The position numbers were made by a program, and so were the translations under genes. The notes beneath the pieces were generated by a model. That model searched no databases. It saw only the letters and a program-made list of their open reading frames with translations, and had not been told where the DNA came from. This document shows positions 23,593-32,132 of a stretch of 38,690 nt of DNA, in pieces. Every line of letters begins with the position of its first letter. The first letter of the stretch is position 1. Source of the stretch: Bacillota bacterium (GTDB lineage Bacteria; Bacillota; TC1; UBA5767); NCBI GenBank assembly GCA_007121025.1, contig SKMO01000086.1, forward strand, positions 1-38,690, written 5' to 3'.

Positions 23593-24901
23593 CGGAAGGT
23601 CCCCGGCCTGTGTCCGTCAGGTACTCGGAAAACCGGTCCCGCTCAGACACAGACAGTTCCATCAGAAGTTCGGTTCCCTCGGCAACATAGCGCATGTCCA
23701 GAACCACGCCTTCCTCCTGAAAGCGGGAGACCAGATCTCCCCGGTCAAAGGGAATCAGCATCCGGCAGCGAACCGCTTCTCCGTAAAGCTTTTGCTCCAT
23801 CAGCTCCCTGAGTGCGCCAATCCCCTCACCACTGCGGGCAGACACAAACAGGTATTCCCCGTCAATCATCGGCTCTTCGTCCGGACGCAGATCCATCTTA
23901 TTGAACACATACACCACCGGAATGTTCTCCACCCCGATCCGGGCCAGCGTGTCTTCGGTCACCCGGATCTGCTTTTCCACATCCGGGTTGCTGTAGTCCA
24001 CCACATGCAGCAGAAGGTCTGCTTCCCCCACTTCTTCCAGAGTGGAACGAAAGGCCTTCACCAGATGGTGGGGCAGCCGGTCCACAAACCCCACCGTATC
24101 GGTCAGAAGAACCGGACGGCCCGAGGCGAACTCCGTCCGGCGTACCGCCGTCTGTAGCGTGGCAAACAACCTGTCGTCGGTTTCCACAGCCTTTGTGTCG
24201 TTTCCCCCGGCACCTTCTTCCAGGAGTCTGTTCAGCAGGGTGGACTTTCCCGCATTGGTGTAGCCGACCAGGGCCACCACCGGAAGCGCCTGCCGGCTAC
24301 GGTCCCGGCGCTGCACCTGCCGGCTGCGAACAAGCCGGGTCAGGGCCCGGTTGAGCCGGTGGATCCGCTCTTCAATCTGGCGCCGGTCCAACTCCAGTTT
24401 GGTTTCCCCGCCCCCACGGGTCACCGTGCCCACACCACCGACCTGTCGGCTCAGATGGCTGTGTCGACCCACCAGACGGGGCATCAGGTAATTAAGCCGG
24501 GCGATTTCAACCTGCAATCTGGCTTCCCGGGTTCGGGCCCGGGACGCAAAAATGTCGAGAATCAGAAACGAACGGTCCATCACCGTGCACTCCAGAGCCT
24601 CTTCCAGGTTGCGGATCTGGGATGGCGACAATTCGTCGTTGAATACAGCCAGACCGGCCCCGGTCCGTTCCATCTCCTGGCGCATCTCCTCAATTTTCCC
24701 TTCCCCCAGGTAATGCTTCATGCTGGGGCGGCTTCGTTTCTGGACCAGCACAGAGGCCACGCGGATTCCGCAGGCCTGGGCCAGCCCCTGAAGTTCTTCC
24801 ATGGAGCGGTCAAACGAACTGTCCTGCCCTCCGTCCACGCCGGCCAGCACAGCCACTTGTTCATCAGTCTGGTCCATCCGTTCGTCCACTTCTTGTGTCA
24901 T
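23585..24901 (-). CDS. hflX: Ribosome-associated GTPase HflX
   Basis: HflX binds the 50S subunit and can split stalled or hibernating 70S ribosomes after stress. The 438 residues comprise the N-terminal HflX domain with HYLGEGKIEEM and NDELSPSQIRNLE. A helical linker includes GGVGTVTRGGGETKLELDRR. The G domain has G1 GYTNAGKST (213-221), DTVGFVDRLPHHLVKAF and NKMD. A short C-terminal domain follows. The start at 24901 has only a loosely placed AAAGGG and overlaps the radical SAM gene by 38 bases; an in-frame ATG at 24877 is an alternative. Confidence 0.95.
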   Translation of the reverse strand: MTQEVDERMDQTDEQVAVLAGVDGGQDSSFDRSMEELQGLAQACGIRVASVLVQKRSRPSMKHYLGEGKIEEMRQEMERTGAGLAVFNDELSPSQIRNLEEALECTVMDRSFLILDIFASRARTREARLQVEIARLNYLMPRLVGRHSHLSRQVGGVGTVTRGGGETKLELDRRQIEERIHRLNRALTRLVRSRQVQRRDRSRQALPVVALVGYTNAGKSTLLNRLLEEGAGGNDTKAVETDDRLFATLQTAVRRTEFASGRPVLLTDTVGFVDRLPHHLVKAFRSTLEEVGEADLLLHVVDYSNPDVEKQIRVTEDTLARIGVENIPVVYVFNKMDLRPDEEPMIDGEYLFVSARSGEGIGALRELMEQKLYGEAVRCRMLIPFDRGDLVSRFQEEGVVLDMRYVAEGTELLMELSVSERDRFSEYLTDTGRGPSGE

Positions 24902-26660
24902 GACGGTTCACGCCCTTTCTGTTCTCCGGGTCACTGTCCCAGGCCCGACGATCCGTGCAAAAAAACTCCGGAAACCCACCAGGCAACCGATTTTTGTAAT
25001 CAAACACCACGGGATCACCCTCCCGGGTCTGCACCGGTTCGCCCTGCCAGTAAACCGGTGTTTCAAACGTCATGGCTCCCAATTCTTTGTACATTCTCCG
25101 CCCGTCCATCCCGGGATACCTCGTCCCCAGGGCCTGAACTGCCTGCCCACTGCGAACTGCTTCCAGCCAGAACTGCCGTTGTTCCCCGGGGGCGAGAAAC
25201 GCCGGTATGGTGTTGTGGCGGTGCGCCAGCAGCCAGTCAAACAGCAGATGGCTCCGGACGTCCGCCGGGTCTTCCCGGTCTGAAAGAACCCGCAGAACGG
25301 TTAGAAATGTTTCACTGACCGTTTTGGGCTGATCCAACGTCTGTCCCAGCGTCTGGAAAAAAGCCAGCGGCCCCTGTGGCCAGCGCACGGGAAACCGGCC
25401 CATGGTTGCGGGCATCAGTCCACTGTTGGCAACGGTTTCCAACGCCCCTTCGGCCTGTTTGAGTTCGCAGAGATGATCAAAGTCCATGGTGTCGGTCCCC
25501 AGAACTTCATAGGGCGGCGTCCCACTGTACCGGATGCCGTATTCCGGAGCCATCTGTTCCATGGGAGATCCCCGGAGCACCTTTAAAAAGCCCAGCTGCA
25601 GCTGGTCCGCTCCCATGGCCCAGACACGGTTAAAGGACCGGGCAAAGGTTTCCGGGGTCTCCCCGGGCAAACCGGCAATCAAGTCCAGATGAAGGTGAAC
25701 GTTTCCCGGTTTCTTCAGCATCCGGACGTTTCGTTCTATGGCACGGATGTCCGTTTTCCGGCCGCAGCGTTCCAGAACCTCCGGCGTGCAGGACTGCACG
25801 CCGATTTCCAGCTGTACCCGGCCGGCCGGCATGGCGGCCAGGATCCTCAGTGCATCCTCATTCATCCGGTCACCGGTCACCTCAAAGTGAAAGTTGGTCC
25901 GGGTGTCCGCCGGGAGATCAAAGATCGCCTTCCAGACCGCCACTGCCCGCCGGGGGTCCACGTTGAATGTCCGGTCCACAAACTTGACCTGACGGACCCC
26001 TGCCTCCGCCAGGGCCTGGATTTCCTGAACCACCTGATCCAGGGGCTTGAACCGCAGTGTCCGGTCCACCGAGGACAGGCAGTAAGCGCAGTGAAACGGA
26101 CAGCCCCGGCTGGCTTCATAGTACAGAATATGGTTTTCCAGTTTCCGGAGCGCCTCCGGTGGATAAGCGAACACCAGAGCCCCCGGATCCAGGGGCTCCC
26201 GGGATTGAAAGGAATGGTTCCGCACCATCAGTCCGGGAACAACCGGATCCGGCTGTTCCCGGGGCAAAGACAACCGCGCCAGCCAAAACGAGCGGAAGGT
26301 GTCTTCCGCCTCTCCCATAAAGATCCCGGTGATGGCCGGTTCATCCCTGAGCAGGGCCGGTGCATCATGGGTGGCTTCTGGTCCCCCCAGGTAGACGGGC
26401 AGCTGCGGATGGATCCGGTGGATGTCCCGGACCAGACGCAGGGTTTCCTCCCGGTTCCAGATGTAAAGTCCCAGAAAAAGCCGGTCCGGTTTCTCCCGGT
26501 GAATCCGGGACAGAAGATCCATGGAGGGCCTGTTGATCGTGAACTCCCGGATCCGGAAATCCACCTGCCCCTCCAGATCCCGGACCTGCGCCTTCAGGCT
26601 GTAAAGGGCCAGACTGGAATGGACAAAGCGGGCGTTCAGCGTACAAAGAAGAGCGATCAT
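24864..26660 (-). CDS. B12-binding domain radical SAM protein (DUF4080 type)
   Basis: A 598-residue enzyme of unknown reaction. The N-terminal B12-binding-like Rossmann region (about 1-130) includes FLGLYIWNREETLRLVRDI and VYLGGPEATH. The radical SAM core begins at the CxxxCxxC motif (C187, C191, C194 in CPFHCAYC) and includes KFVDRTFN and QLEIGVQS. The C-terminal part fits DUF4080. The start at 26660 (MIALLCTLNARF) has GGGAG upstream and lies one base after the dgt stop. B12-radical SAM enzymes often methylate unactivated carbons, but that is only a family expectation. Confidence 0.9.
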   Translation of the reverse strand: MIALLCTLNARFVHSSLALYSLKAQVRDLEGQVDFRIREFTINRPSMDLLSRIHREKPDRLFLGLYIWNREETLRLVRDIHRIHPQLPVYLGGPEATHDAPALLRDEPAITGIFMGEAEDTFRSFWLARLSLPREQPDPVVPGLMVRNHSFQSREPLDPGALVFAYPPEALRKLENHILYYEASRGCPFHCAYCLSSVDRTLRFKPLDQVVQEIQALAEAGVRQVKFVDRTFNVDPRRAVAVWKAIFDLPADTRTNFHFEVTGDRMNEDALRILAAMPAGRVQLEIGVQSCTPEVLERCGRKTDIRAIERNVRMLKKPGNVHLHLDLIAGLPGETPETFARSFNRVWAMGADQLQLGFLKVLRGSPMEQMAPEYGIRYSGTPPYEVLGTDTMDFDHLCELKQAEGALETVANSGLMPATMGRFPVRWPQGPLAFFQTLGQTLDQPKTVSETFLTVLRVLSDREDPADVRSHLLFDWLLAHRHNTIPAFLAPGEQRQFWLEAVRSGQAVQALGTRYPGMDGRRMYKELGAMTFETPVYWQGEPVQTREGDPVVFDYKNRLPGGFPEFFCTDRRAWDSDPENRKGVNRHDTRSGRTDGPD

Positions 26661-26661
26661 C

Positions 26662-27660
26662 CTACTGCTCCCGGTAGCCGTGGGGAATAAACAGGGCCTT
26701 GTACTGGGAAATGGCATACGAGTCCGTCATCCCGGAGATGTAATCGGCCACCTGCCGGAACACCGGGTCGTTTCCTTCCAGAAATTCCGGAGGCATCCGG
26801 TGCGGATCCTCCATGTAAAACCGAAACATCTCTTCCACCAGACGATTGACCTTCCGGTCCTCTTCCTTTGCCGCAGACCCCACGTACACCCGGTAAAACA
26901 GAAATTCCCGCAGCAGATTCATGGCGTCCCAGACCCGGTCACTCATCCGGATCCGGTCCTGCCCTTCACTGGCCTCAATCATGTCTGTGACCATGGCGCC
27001 AATCCGTCCGCTGTAGGCAAACCCCACCACGTCCAGCGCCTCCCTTGGCAATTCTTCTTTTTCAATAATTCCCGCCCGCAGGGCGTCATCGATGTCATGA
27101 TTGATGTACGCGATCCGGTCAGCGGTTTTCACAATCTGCCCCTCAAGCGTATAGGGCATGCCTCCTCCGGTGTGGTTCAGGATCCCGTTGCGGACCTCCT
27201 CGGTCAGGTTCAGTCCCCGGCGCCCGTTTTCCAGCCGCTCCACCACCCGCAGGCTCTGTTCATTGTGACGAAACCCCTCCGGAAGAAGCCTGTCGAGCAC
27301 ATCCTCCCCGGTGTGTCCAAACGGTGTGTGTCCCAGATCATGGCCCAGAGCAATGGCCTCGGTCAAATCTTCATTGAGCCGCAAGCCCCGGGCAATGGTC
27401 CGGGCGATCTGAGCCACCTCCAGCGTGTGGGTCAGACGGGTTCTGTAATGGTCGCCCCCCGGGGAAATGAACACCTGGGTCTTGTGCTTAAGCCTGCGAA
27501 AGGCTTTGGAATGCAGGATTCTGTCCCGGTCCCGCTGGTACGCGGTCCGGATCGGACAGGGATCCTCCGGCCGGAGCCTCCCCCGGCTGTGTCGGCTGCG
27601 GCTGGCCACAGGCGACAGGATCTGTTCCTCAATGTCTTCCCAATGGGTACGTCTTGCCAT
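26662..27660 (-). CDS. Deoxyguanosinetriphosphate triphosphohydrolase-like protein (HD domain)
   Basis: Hydrolyses dGTP or other dNTPs to the nucleoside plus triphosphate, tuning dNTP pools. It has 332 residues. The HD-domain metal ligands are visible in LTHTLEV (H78) and in GHDLGHTPFGH (H107, D108), with a later aspartate in KTADRIAYINHD. RDRDRILHSKAFRRLKHKTQVF is the dGTPase family signature. I choose the ATG at 27660, with GAGG upstream; a GTG at 27693 lies in frame but without a better site. It is first in a five-gene operon. Confidence 0.93.
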   Translation of the reverse strand: MARRTHWEDIEEQILSPVASRSRHSRGRLRPEDPCPIRTAYQRDRDRILHSKAFRRLKHKTQVFISPGGDHYRTRLTHTLEVAQIARTIARGLRLNEDLTEAIALGHDLGHTPFGHTGEDVLDRLLPEGFRHNEQSLRVVERLENGRRGLNLTEEVRNGILNHTGGGMPYTLEGQIVKTADRIAYINHDIDDALRAGIIEKEELPREALDVVGFAYSGRIGAMVTDMIEASEGQDRIRMSDRVWDAMNLLREFLFYRVYVGSAAKEEDRKVNRLVEEMFRFYMEDPHRMPPEFLEGNDPVFRQVADYISGMTDSYAISQYKALFIPHGYREQ

Positions 27661-27719
27661 GGTTATCCATCCCTCGTTCCGGCACACGGTCACCGGTGAT
27701 TGTTGTTTCTCTTACTCAA

Positions 27720-27748
27720 AGTATAGCGGTTTTGTTCACAGGTTTCCA
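27720..27748 (-). promoter_or_regulatory. Candidate promoter of the dgt operon
   Basis: TGGAAA (27743-27748) and TATACT (27720-27725) are 17 bases apart on the minus strand. The -10 is good and the -35 is weak. The 32-base block 27720-27751 is nearly identical to that before the amidohydrolase gene. Confidence 0.5.
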
Positions 27749-27801
27749 GCGCCTCCGCCGGGCAGCGCCAGAAACGGGGCATGGTCTACTATGGCCTGCG
27801 G

Positions 27802-29193
27802 TTATGGGCAGACACGCCCCACGGCGTCCGGGTGGTGAGCAACCTTGGTCATCAGGTCACCGGCGGCCCGGTTGAGCCGGCTTATCACGTCCTGCTGTTG
27901 AAGCCCCACCGGTTGACGATCCTTCAGTCTGTACCGCCCCCCGATGATCACATCTTCCACCCCTTCCGGAGACGCGGAATAAACCAGCATGGACACAACG
28001 TCATGCACCGGGGCAGATGTCAGCGTCCGCTGCGGGTTGTAGATCACAATGTCTGCCCGCTTACCCGCTTCCAGTGACCCGATCTCCCCGTCCAGCCCCA
28101 GACAACGTGCCCCGTCGATGGTCGCCATCTTCAGAACAGCACCGGCCGTCATGGCCGTCGGGTCCCGCCGGCTGGCTTTGTGCACCAGCGCCGTGATCTT
28201 CATGGTCTCCAGCATGTCCAGGGTGTTGTTGCTGGCCGCCCCATCGGTTCCCAGGGACACCGTCAGCCCCGTCTCAAGCATCTCGGGAACCGGAGCGACC
28301 CCTGAGGCCAGATACATATTGGACACCGGATTGTGGGAGATTCCCACCCCTTTCCGGGCCAGGCGGTTGATCTCTTCCGGGGAAATCAGCACCCCGTGGA
28401 CCGCAAGGAAACGTCCGTCAAAGAGACCTTCCTCCTCAAGATCCCGGATCAGGTCTTTGCCGTAGCGCTCCGTCCAGATCTCCCGGTCCGTCGGTGTTTC
28501 CAGCAGATGCATGGTCAGTGGCATGGTCTCCTGCCGGCTGAAGTCCCGTAGACGCAGCATTTCCGGACGGGTCAGCGACCAGTTGACTGCCGGAGCCAGC
28601 CAGATCCGGGTCAGTTCGCCGTCGTGTCCGGCAAGTTGTCGAAGCCGCAGGCAGTCTTCCAGGACGTCATCCAGTGGCTCAAGCAAACGCTCCGGAACCC
28701 CCAGATCCCCGTTGGAGACATTAAAGCCCCGGCCGTACTGCATCCTCATGCCCAGCTTCCGGGCCTCGTCCAGAATCACATCCCCGGCCCCGGGGAGCGG
28801 ATTGGCATACATGTAGTCGAGCATCGTGGTGGTCCCCGACCCCATGGCTTCCAGCATTCCGGCCTGTGCAGCGGCACCGATGTGCTCTCCATCCAGATGG
28901 CAGGCGGTCCGGCCGATGGTGTGCGCCCACCAGGACTCCATCACCCGGTCCGTCCCCAGTCCCTTGAGCAGCGACTGGAACAGATGGACATGGGTGTTGA
29001 TCAGTCCGGGAAACAGCACTTTTCCCCTACAGTCCGTCAGGGGAACCCCCCGTTCGCGAGCGGACTGGCGAACCACCGCAGCCGGTCCGACCTCCAGAAT
29101 CCGGTCTCCGGACACCAAAAGGCCACCGTCCGGCCAAATCTGAAACGAGTCGTTGACGGTGACCACACATCCGTGAATAAACGCTCTGTTCAT
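27802..29193 (-). CDS. Amidohydrolase, MTA/SAH deaminase-like
   Basis: A 463-residue zinc-dependent amidohydrolase of the TrzA/MtaD branch. Metal ligands are H68 and H70 in NTHVH, a His in AVHGVL, and further SHNP and TDGAASNN motifs carrying the catalytic region. The sequence GTDGAASNNTLDMLE is close to 5'-methylthioadenosine/S-adenosylhomocysteine deaminases, which deaminate the adenine ring. Guanine or 8-oxoguanine deaminase-like activity is an alternative. The ATG has GGAGAGGTGAGAG upstream. It stands alone behind its own promoter. I see no terminator of note after its stop at 27802, so the message may run into the dgt promoter region. Confidence 0.85.
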   Translation of the reverse strand: MNRAFIHGCVVTVNDSFQIWPDGGLLVSGDRILEVGPAAVVRQSARERGVPLTDCRGKVLFPGLINTHVHLFQSLLKGLGTDRVMESWWAHTIGRTACHLDGEHIGAAAQAGMLEAMGSGTTTMLDYMYANPLPGAGDVILDEARKLGMRMQYGRGFNVSNGDLGVPERLLEPLDDVLEDCLRLRQLAGHDGELTRIWLAPAVNWSLTRPEMLRLRDFSRQETMPLTMHLLETPTDREIWTERYGKDLIRDLEEEGLFDGRFLAVHGVLISPEEINRLARKGVGISHNPVSNMYLASGVAPVPEMLETGLTVSLGTDGAASNNTLDMLETMKITALVHKASRRDPTAMTAGAVLKMATIDGARCLGLDGEIGSLEAGKRADIVIYNPQRTLTSAPVHDVVSMLVYSASPEGVEDVIIGGRYRLKDRQPVGLQQQDVISRLNRAAGDLMTKVAHHPDAVGRVCP

Positions 29194-29289
29194 CTCTCAC
29201 CTCTCCAATCGGGACTCAGGGTGTCTTCGCCGGGAAACCACACCATCCGTGACAGAGGGCGTGATCCGGCATGCAGTGAACTCCCGTTC

Positions 29290-29318
29290 AGTATAGCGGT
29301 TTTCTGCCCCGGATTCCA
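29290..29318 (-). promoter_or_regulatory. Candidate promoter of the amidohydrolase gene
   Basis: TGGAAT (29313-29318) and TATACT (29290-29295) are 17 bases apart on the minus strand. A leader of about 90 bases follows, starting with a small TGAAC/GTTCA hairpin. The promoter block matches that of dgt. Confidence 0.5.
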
Positions 29319-29339
29319 GCGGGTTGCCCGGAACCCTGA

Positions 29340-29373
29340 CAGCAAAAAAACCGGCCAGGCCGGTTTTTTGCTG
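29340..29373. terminator. Terminator after ppdK
   Basis: A long inverted repeat centred at 29357 has CCGGCC/GGCCGG arms flanked by A and T runs and CAGC/GCTG ends. It works on the minus strand after the ppdK stop at 29383 and is symmetric enough to act on both strands. Confidence 0.9.
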
Positions 29374-29382
29374 TCGACACAT

Positions 29383-32007
29383 TTATCTGTTGTTGATCGC
29401 CGCATGGGCTGCCGCCAGACGGGCAATGGGCACCCGGAACGGCGAGCAGGAAACGTACTGCAGTCCCACCCGGTGACAGAAATCAATGCTTGAGGGATCG
29501 CCGCCGTGTTCCCCGCAGATGCCCAGCTTGATGTCCGGACGGGTCTGACGGCCTTTTTCACAGGCCATCTGGACCAGCTGGCCCACACCGGTCTGATCCA
29601 GACGGGCAAACGGATCCGCTTCGTAGATCTTCTTCCCGTAATACTCATCCAGGAAGTTGCCGGCATCGTCTCTGGAAAACCCAAAGGTCATCTGGGTCAG
29701 GTCGTTTGTTCCAAAGGAGAAAAACTCGGCTTCCGTAGCCACCTGGTCGGCGGTCAGGGCGGCCCTGGGGATCTCGATCATGGTGCCGACCAGATATTTC
29801 AGGTCAGAGCCCTTCTCCTCCAGAATAGCGTCAGCGGTTTTCACCACAATGTCCTTGACGTATTTGAGCTCTTTGACATCCCCGATCAGCGGGATCATGA
29901 TTTCCGGAAGGAGATCATACCCTTTGGACTCCTTCACGGCGATGGCCGCCTCAATGATCGCTCTTGTCTGCATTTCTGCAATCTCCGGATAGGTGACCGC
30001 CAACCGGCAGCCCCGGTGACCCATCATGGGATTAAACTCGTGCAGGCTGGCGATTTTCTCTTTCAGATCGGCCACAGACATGGTCATGTCATCGGCCAGT
30101 TTCTGGATGGCGTCCTCTTCCTGAGGCAGGAATTCGTGCAGGGGAGGATCCAGCAGACGGACCGTCACCGGACGGTCTTCCATGGCTTCGTAAATCCCCT
30201 CAAAGTCTTCACGCTGGTAGGGCAGCAGTTTGTCCAGAGCCAGACGGCGTTCTTCTTCTGTGGAAGACAGGATCATCTTGCGCATCTGGAAGATCCGCTC
30301 TTCCCCGAAAAACATGTGCTCGGTCCGGCACAGTCCAATGCCCTCCGCCCCAAAGGTCACCGCTTTGGCGGAATCCTCCGGTGTGTCCGCGTTGGTGCGG
30401 ACTTTCAGTGTCCGAATGCCGTCGGCCCAGCCCATCAGGGTGGCGAAATCACCGGAAATCTCCGGATCCACCGTGGAGATGTCCTCGCCATAGACGTTTC
30501 CGGTGGTGCCGTCCAAAGAGATGTAATCTCCCTTCTTAAAGGTTTTTCCCTTGACGGTGAAGAACCCTTCGGCTTCGTTGATTTTAATCTCTCCGCATCC
30601 GGCCACACAGCAGGTGCCCATGCCCCGGGCCACAACCGCCGCGTGAGAGGTCATGCCGCCCCGAACGGTCAGGATGCCCCGGGCTGCCGCCATGCCTTCA
30701 ATGTCCTCCGGAGAGGTTTCCAGGCGGACCAGGATGACCCGTTCGCCGTTTTCGTGGGCGTCCTTGGCCGATTCAGCCGTGAAATACACTTTTCCGGCTG
30801 CCGCTCCCGGAGACGCGGGAAGGCCGGTGGCCAGCACTTCTGCGGCGGCCAGCGCTTTTTCATCAAAGGCAGGGTGCAAGACGGCGTCCAGCTGTTTGGG
30901 ATCCACTTTCAGAACGGCTTCCTCCTGAGAGATCATGCCTTCTTCCACCAGATCCACTGCGATCTTCAACGCTGCCGCAACTGTCCGCTTTCCATTTCGG
31001 GTCTGCAGAATGTAGAGTTTCTCATTCTCAATGGTAAACTCCATGTCCTGCATGTCCTTGTAGTGCTGTTCAAGCCGGTTGGCAATGGCCACAAACTCGT
31101 CGTAAATCTCCGGCATGTCGTCTTCCAGGGTGGAGATGGGGTTTGGTGTCCGGATGCCGGCCACCACGTCTTCGCCCTGGGCGTTGATCAGGTATTCCCC
31201 GTACAGTTTGTTTTCTCCGGTGGCCGGGTTCCGGGTGAACGCCACACCGGTGCCCGAGGTGTCGCCCATGTTTCCAAAAACCATTTCCTGCACGTTGACC
31301 GCGGTTCCCCAGCTGTAAGGAATGTCATGCATTCTGCGGTAAACATTGGCCCGCGGGTTGTTCCAGGAACGGAACACCGCCGTGATGGCTTCCATCAGCT
31401 GGATCCGTGGTTCCTGCGGAAACGGTTCGCCAATGGCGTCTTCGTAGATTTTCTTGAACTGGCCGGCAATCTCTCTGAGGTCTTCGGCAGACAGGTCCGT
31501 ATCCACTTCAATGCCCCGGCCTTCCTTGTATTCATCCAGAACACGCTCAAATTTTGACTTGGCGATGTCCTTGACCACATCGGAAAACATCTGAATAAAC
31601 CGGCGGTAGGAATCATAGGCGAAACGGGGATTTCCGGTCGCCTTGGCAAATCCTTCCACAGACACATCGGTGAGCCCCAGGTTCAGGACGGTATCCATCA
31701 TGCCGGGCATGGACGCCCGGGCACCGGAACGCACGGACACCAGAAGTGGCATGTCATTGTCCCCGAACGTCTTGCCGCTGATCTTTTCCAGCTCGGCCAG
31801 AGACTGGTCAATCTGGCTGACCACTTCCTGGGAGACAACCTCCCCCTGTTTGTAGTAGTCATTGCAGGCCTCCGTTGATACGGTAAATCCCTGTGGAATC
31901 GGCAGACCCAGTTTGGTCATCTCCGCGAGATTGGCGCCTTTTCCCCCCAGCAGATTTTTCATTGAGGCGTCTGCTTCATTGAACATGTACACGAATTTGT
32001 TTGCCAT
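29383..32007 (-). CDS. ppdK: Pyruvate, phosphate dikinase
   Basis: Interconverts pyruvate, ATP and phosphate with PEP, AMP and PPi. In anaerobes it serves gluconeogenesis or PPi-dependent glycolysis. The 874 residues match the family length. The N-terminal ATP-grasp domain contains GGKGANLAEM and SVRSGARASMPGMMDTVLNLG. The central phosphohistidine domain has GGMTSHAAVVARGMGTCCV. The C-terminal PEP/pyruvate barrel contains GLCRTEHMFF and ends near GICGEHGGDP. The start at 32007 has GGGAGGAAAC upstream; the open frame to 32058 is not needed. It is monocistronic, with a promoter and a terminator. Confidence 0.98.
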   Translation of the reverse strand: MANKFVYMFNEADASMKNLLGGKGANLAEMTKLGLPIPQGFTVSTEACNDYYKQGEVVSQEVVSQIDQSLAELEKISGKTFGDNDMPLLVSVRSGARASMPGMMDTVLNLGLTDVSVEGFAKATGNPRFAYDSYRRFIQMFSDVVKDIAKSKFERVLDEYKEGRGIEVDTDLSAEDLREIAGQFKKIYEDAIGEPFPQEPRIQLMEAITAVFRSWNNPRANVYRRMHDIPYSWGTAVNVQEMVFGNMGDTSGTGVAFTRNPATGENKLYGEYLINAQGEDVVAGIRTPNPISTLEDDMPEIYDEFVAIANRLEQHYKDMQDMEFTIENEKLYILQTRNGKRTVAAALKIAVDLVEEGMISQEEAVLKVDPKQLDAVLHPAFDEKALAAAEVLATGLPASPGAAAGKVYFTAESAKDAHENGERVILVRLETSPEDIEGMAAARGILTVRGGMTSHAAVVARGMGTCCVAGCGEIKINEAEGFFTVKGKTFKKGDYISLDGTTGNVYGEDISTVDPEISGDFATLMGWADGIRTLKVRTNADTPEDSAKAVTFGAEGIGLCRTEHMFFGEERIFQMRKMILSSTEEERRLALDKLLPYQREDFEGIYEAMEDRPVTVRLLDPPLHEFLPQEEDAIQKLADDMTMSVADLKEKIASLHEFNPMMGHRGCRLAVTYPEIAEMQTRAIIEAAIAVKESKGYDLLPEIMIPLIGDVKELKYVKDIVVKTADAILEEKGSDLKYLVGTMIEIPRAALTADQVATEAEFFSFGTNDLTQMTFGFSRDDAGNFLDEYYGKKIYEADPFARLDQTGVGQLVQMACEKGRQTRPDIKLGICGEHGGDPSSIDFCHRVGLQYVSCSPFRVPIARLAAAHAAINNR

Positions 32008-32070
32008 CTTGTTTCCTCCCTCATCTTTTTTCCGGTTTCCCGGATCCATTCCAGACAAAAGTCCTTTAGT

Positions 32071-32100
32071 AGTATATCACAACTGTACTTTCTTTCACAA
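32071..32100 (-). promoter_or_regulatory. Promoter of ppdK
   Basis: TTGTGA (32095-32100) and TATACT (32071-32076) are 18 bases apart on the minus strand. They lie in the 125-base gap between glyS and ppdK and give a leader of about 55 bases. Confidence 0.6.
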
Positions 32101-32132
32101 TAATCCGGCTTTCTCAGCCTCCAACGGTGCTG

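Noticed and set aside
29196-29285. Riboswitch in the amidohydrolase leader
   Set aside because: Only a 5-bp stem and no recognisable purine or SAH aptamer core.
29506-31557. Very long open frame on the plus strand opposite ppdK
   Set aside because: It mirrors the codon pattern of a strongly supported gene in GC-rich DNA, has no recognisable domain, and lacks a ribosome site and context.
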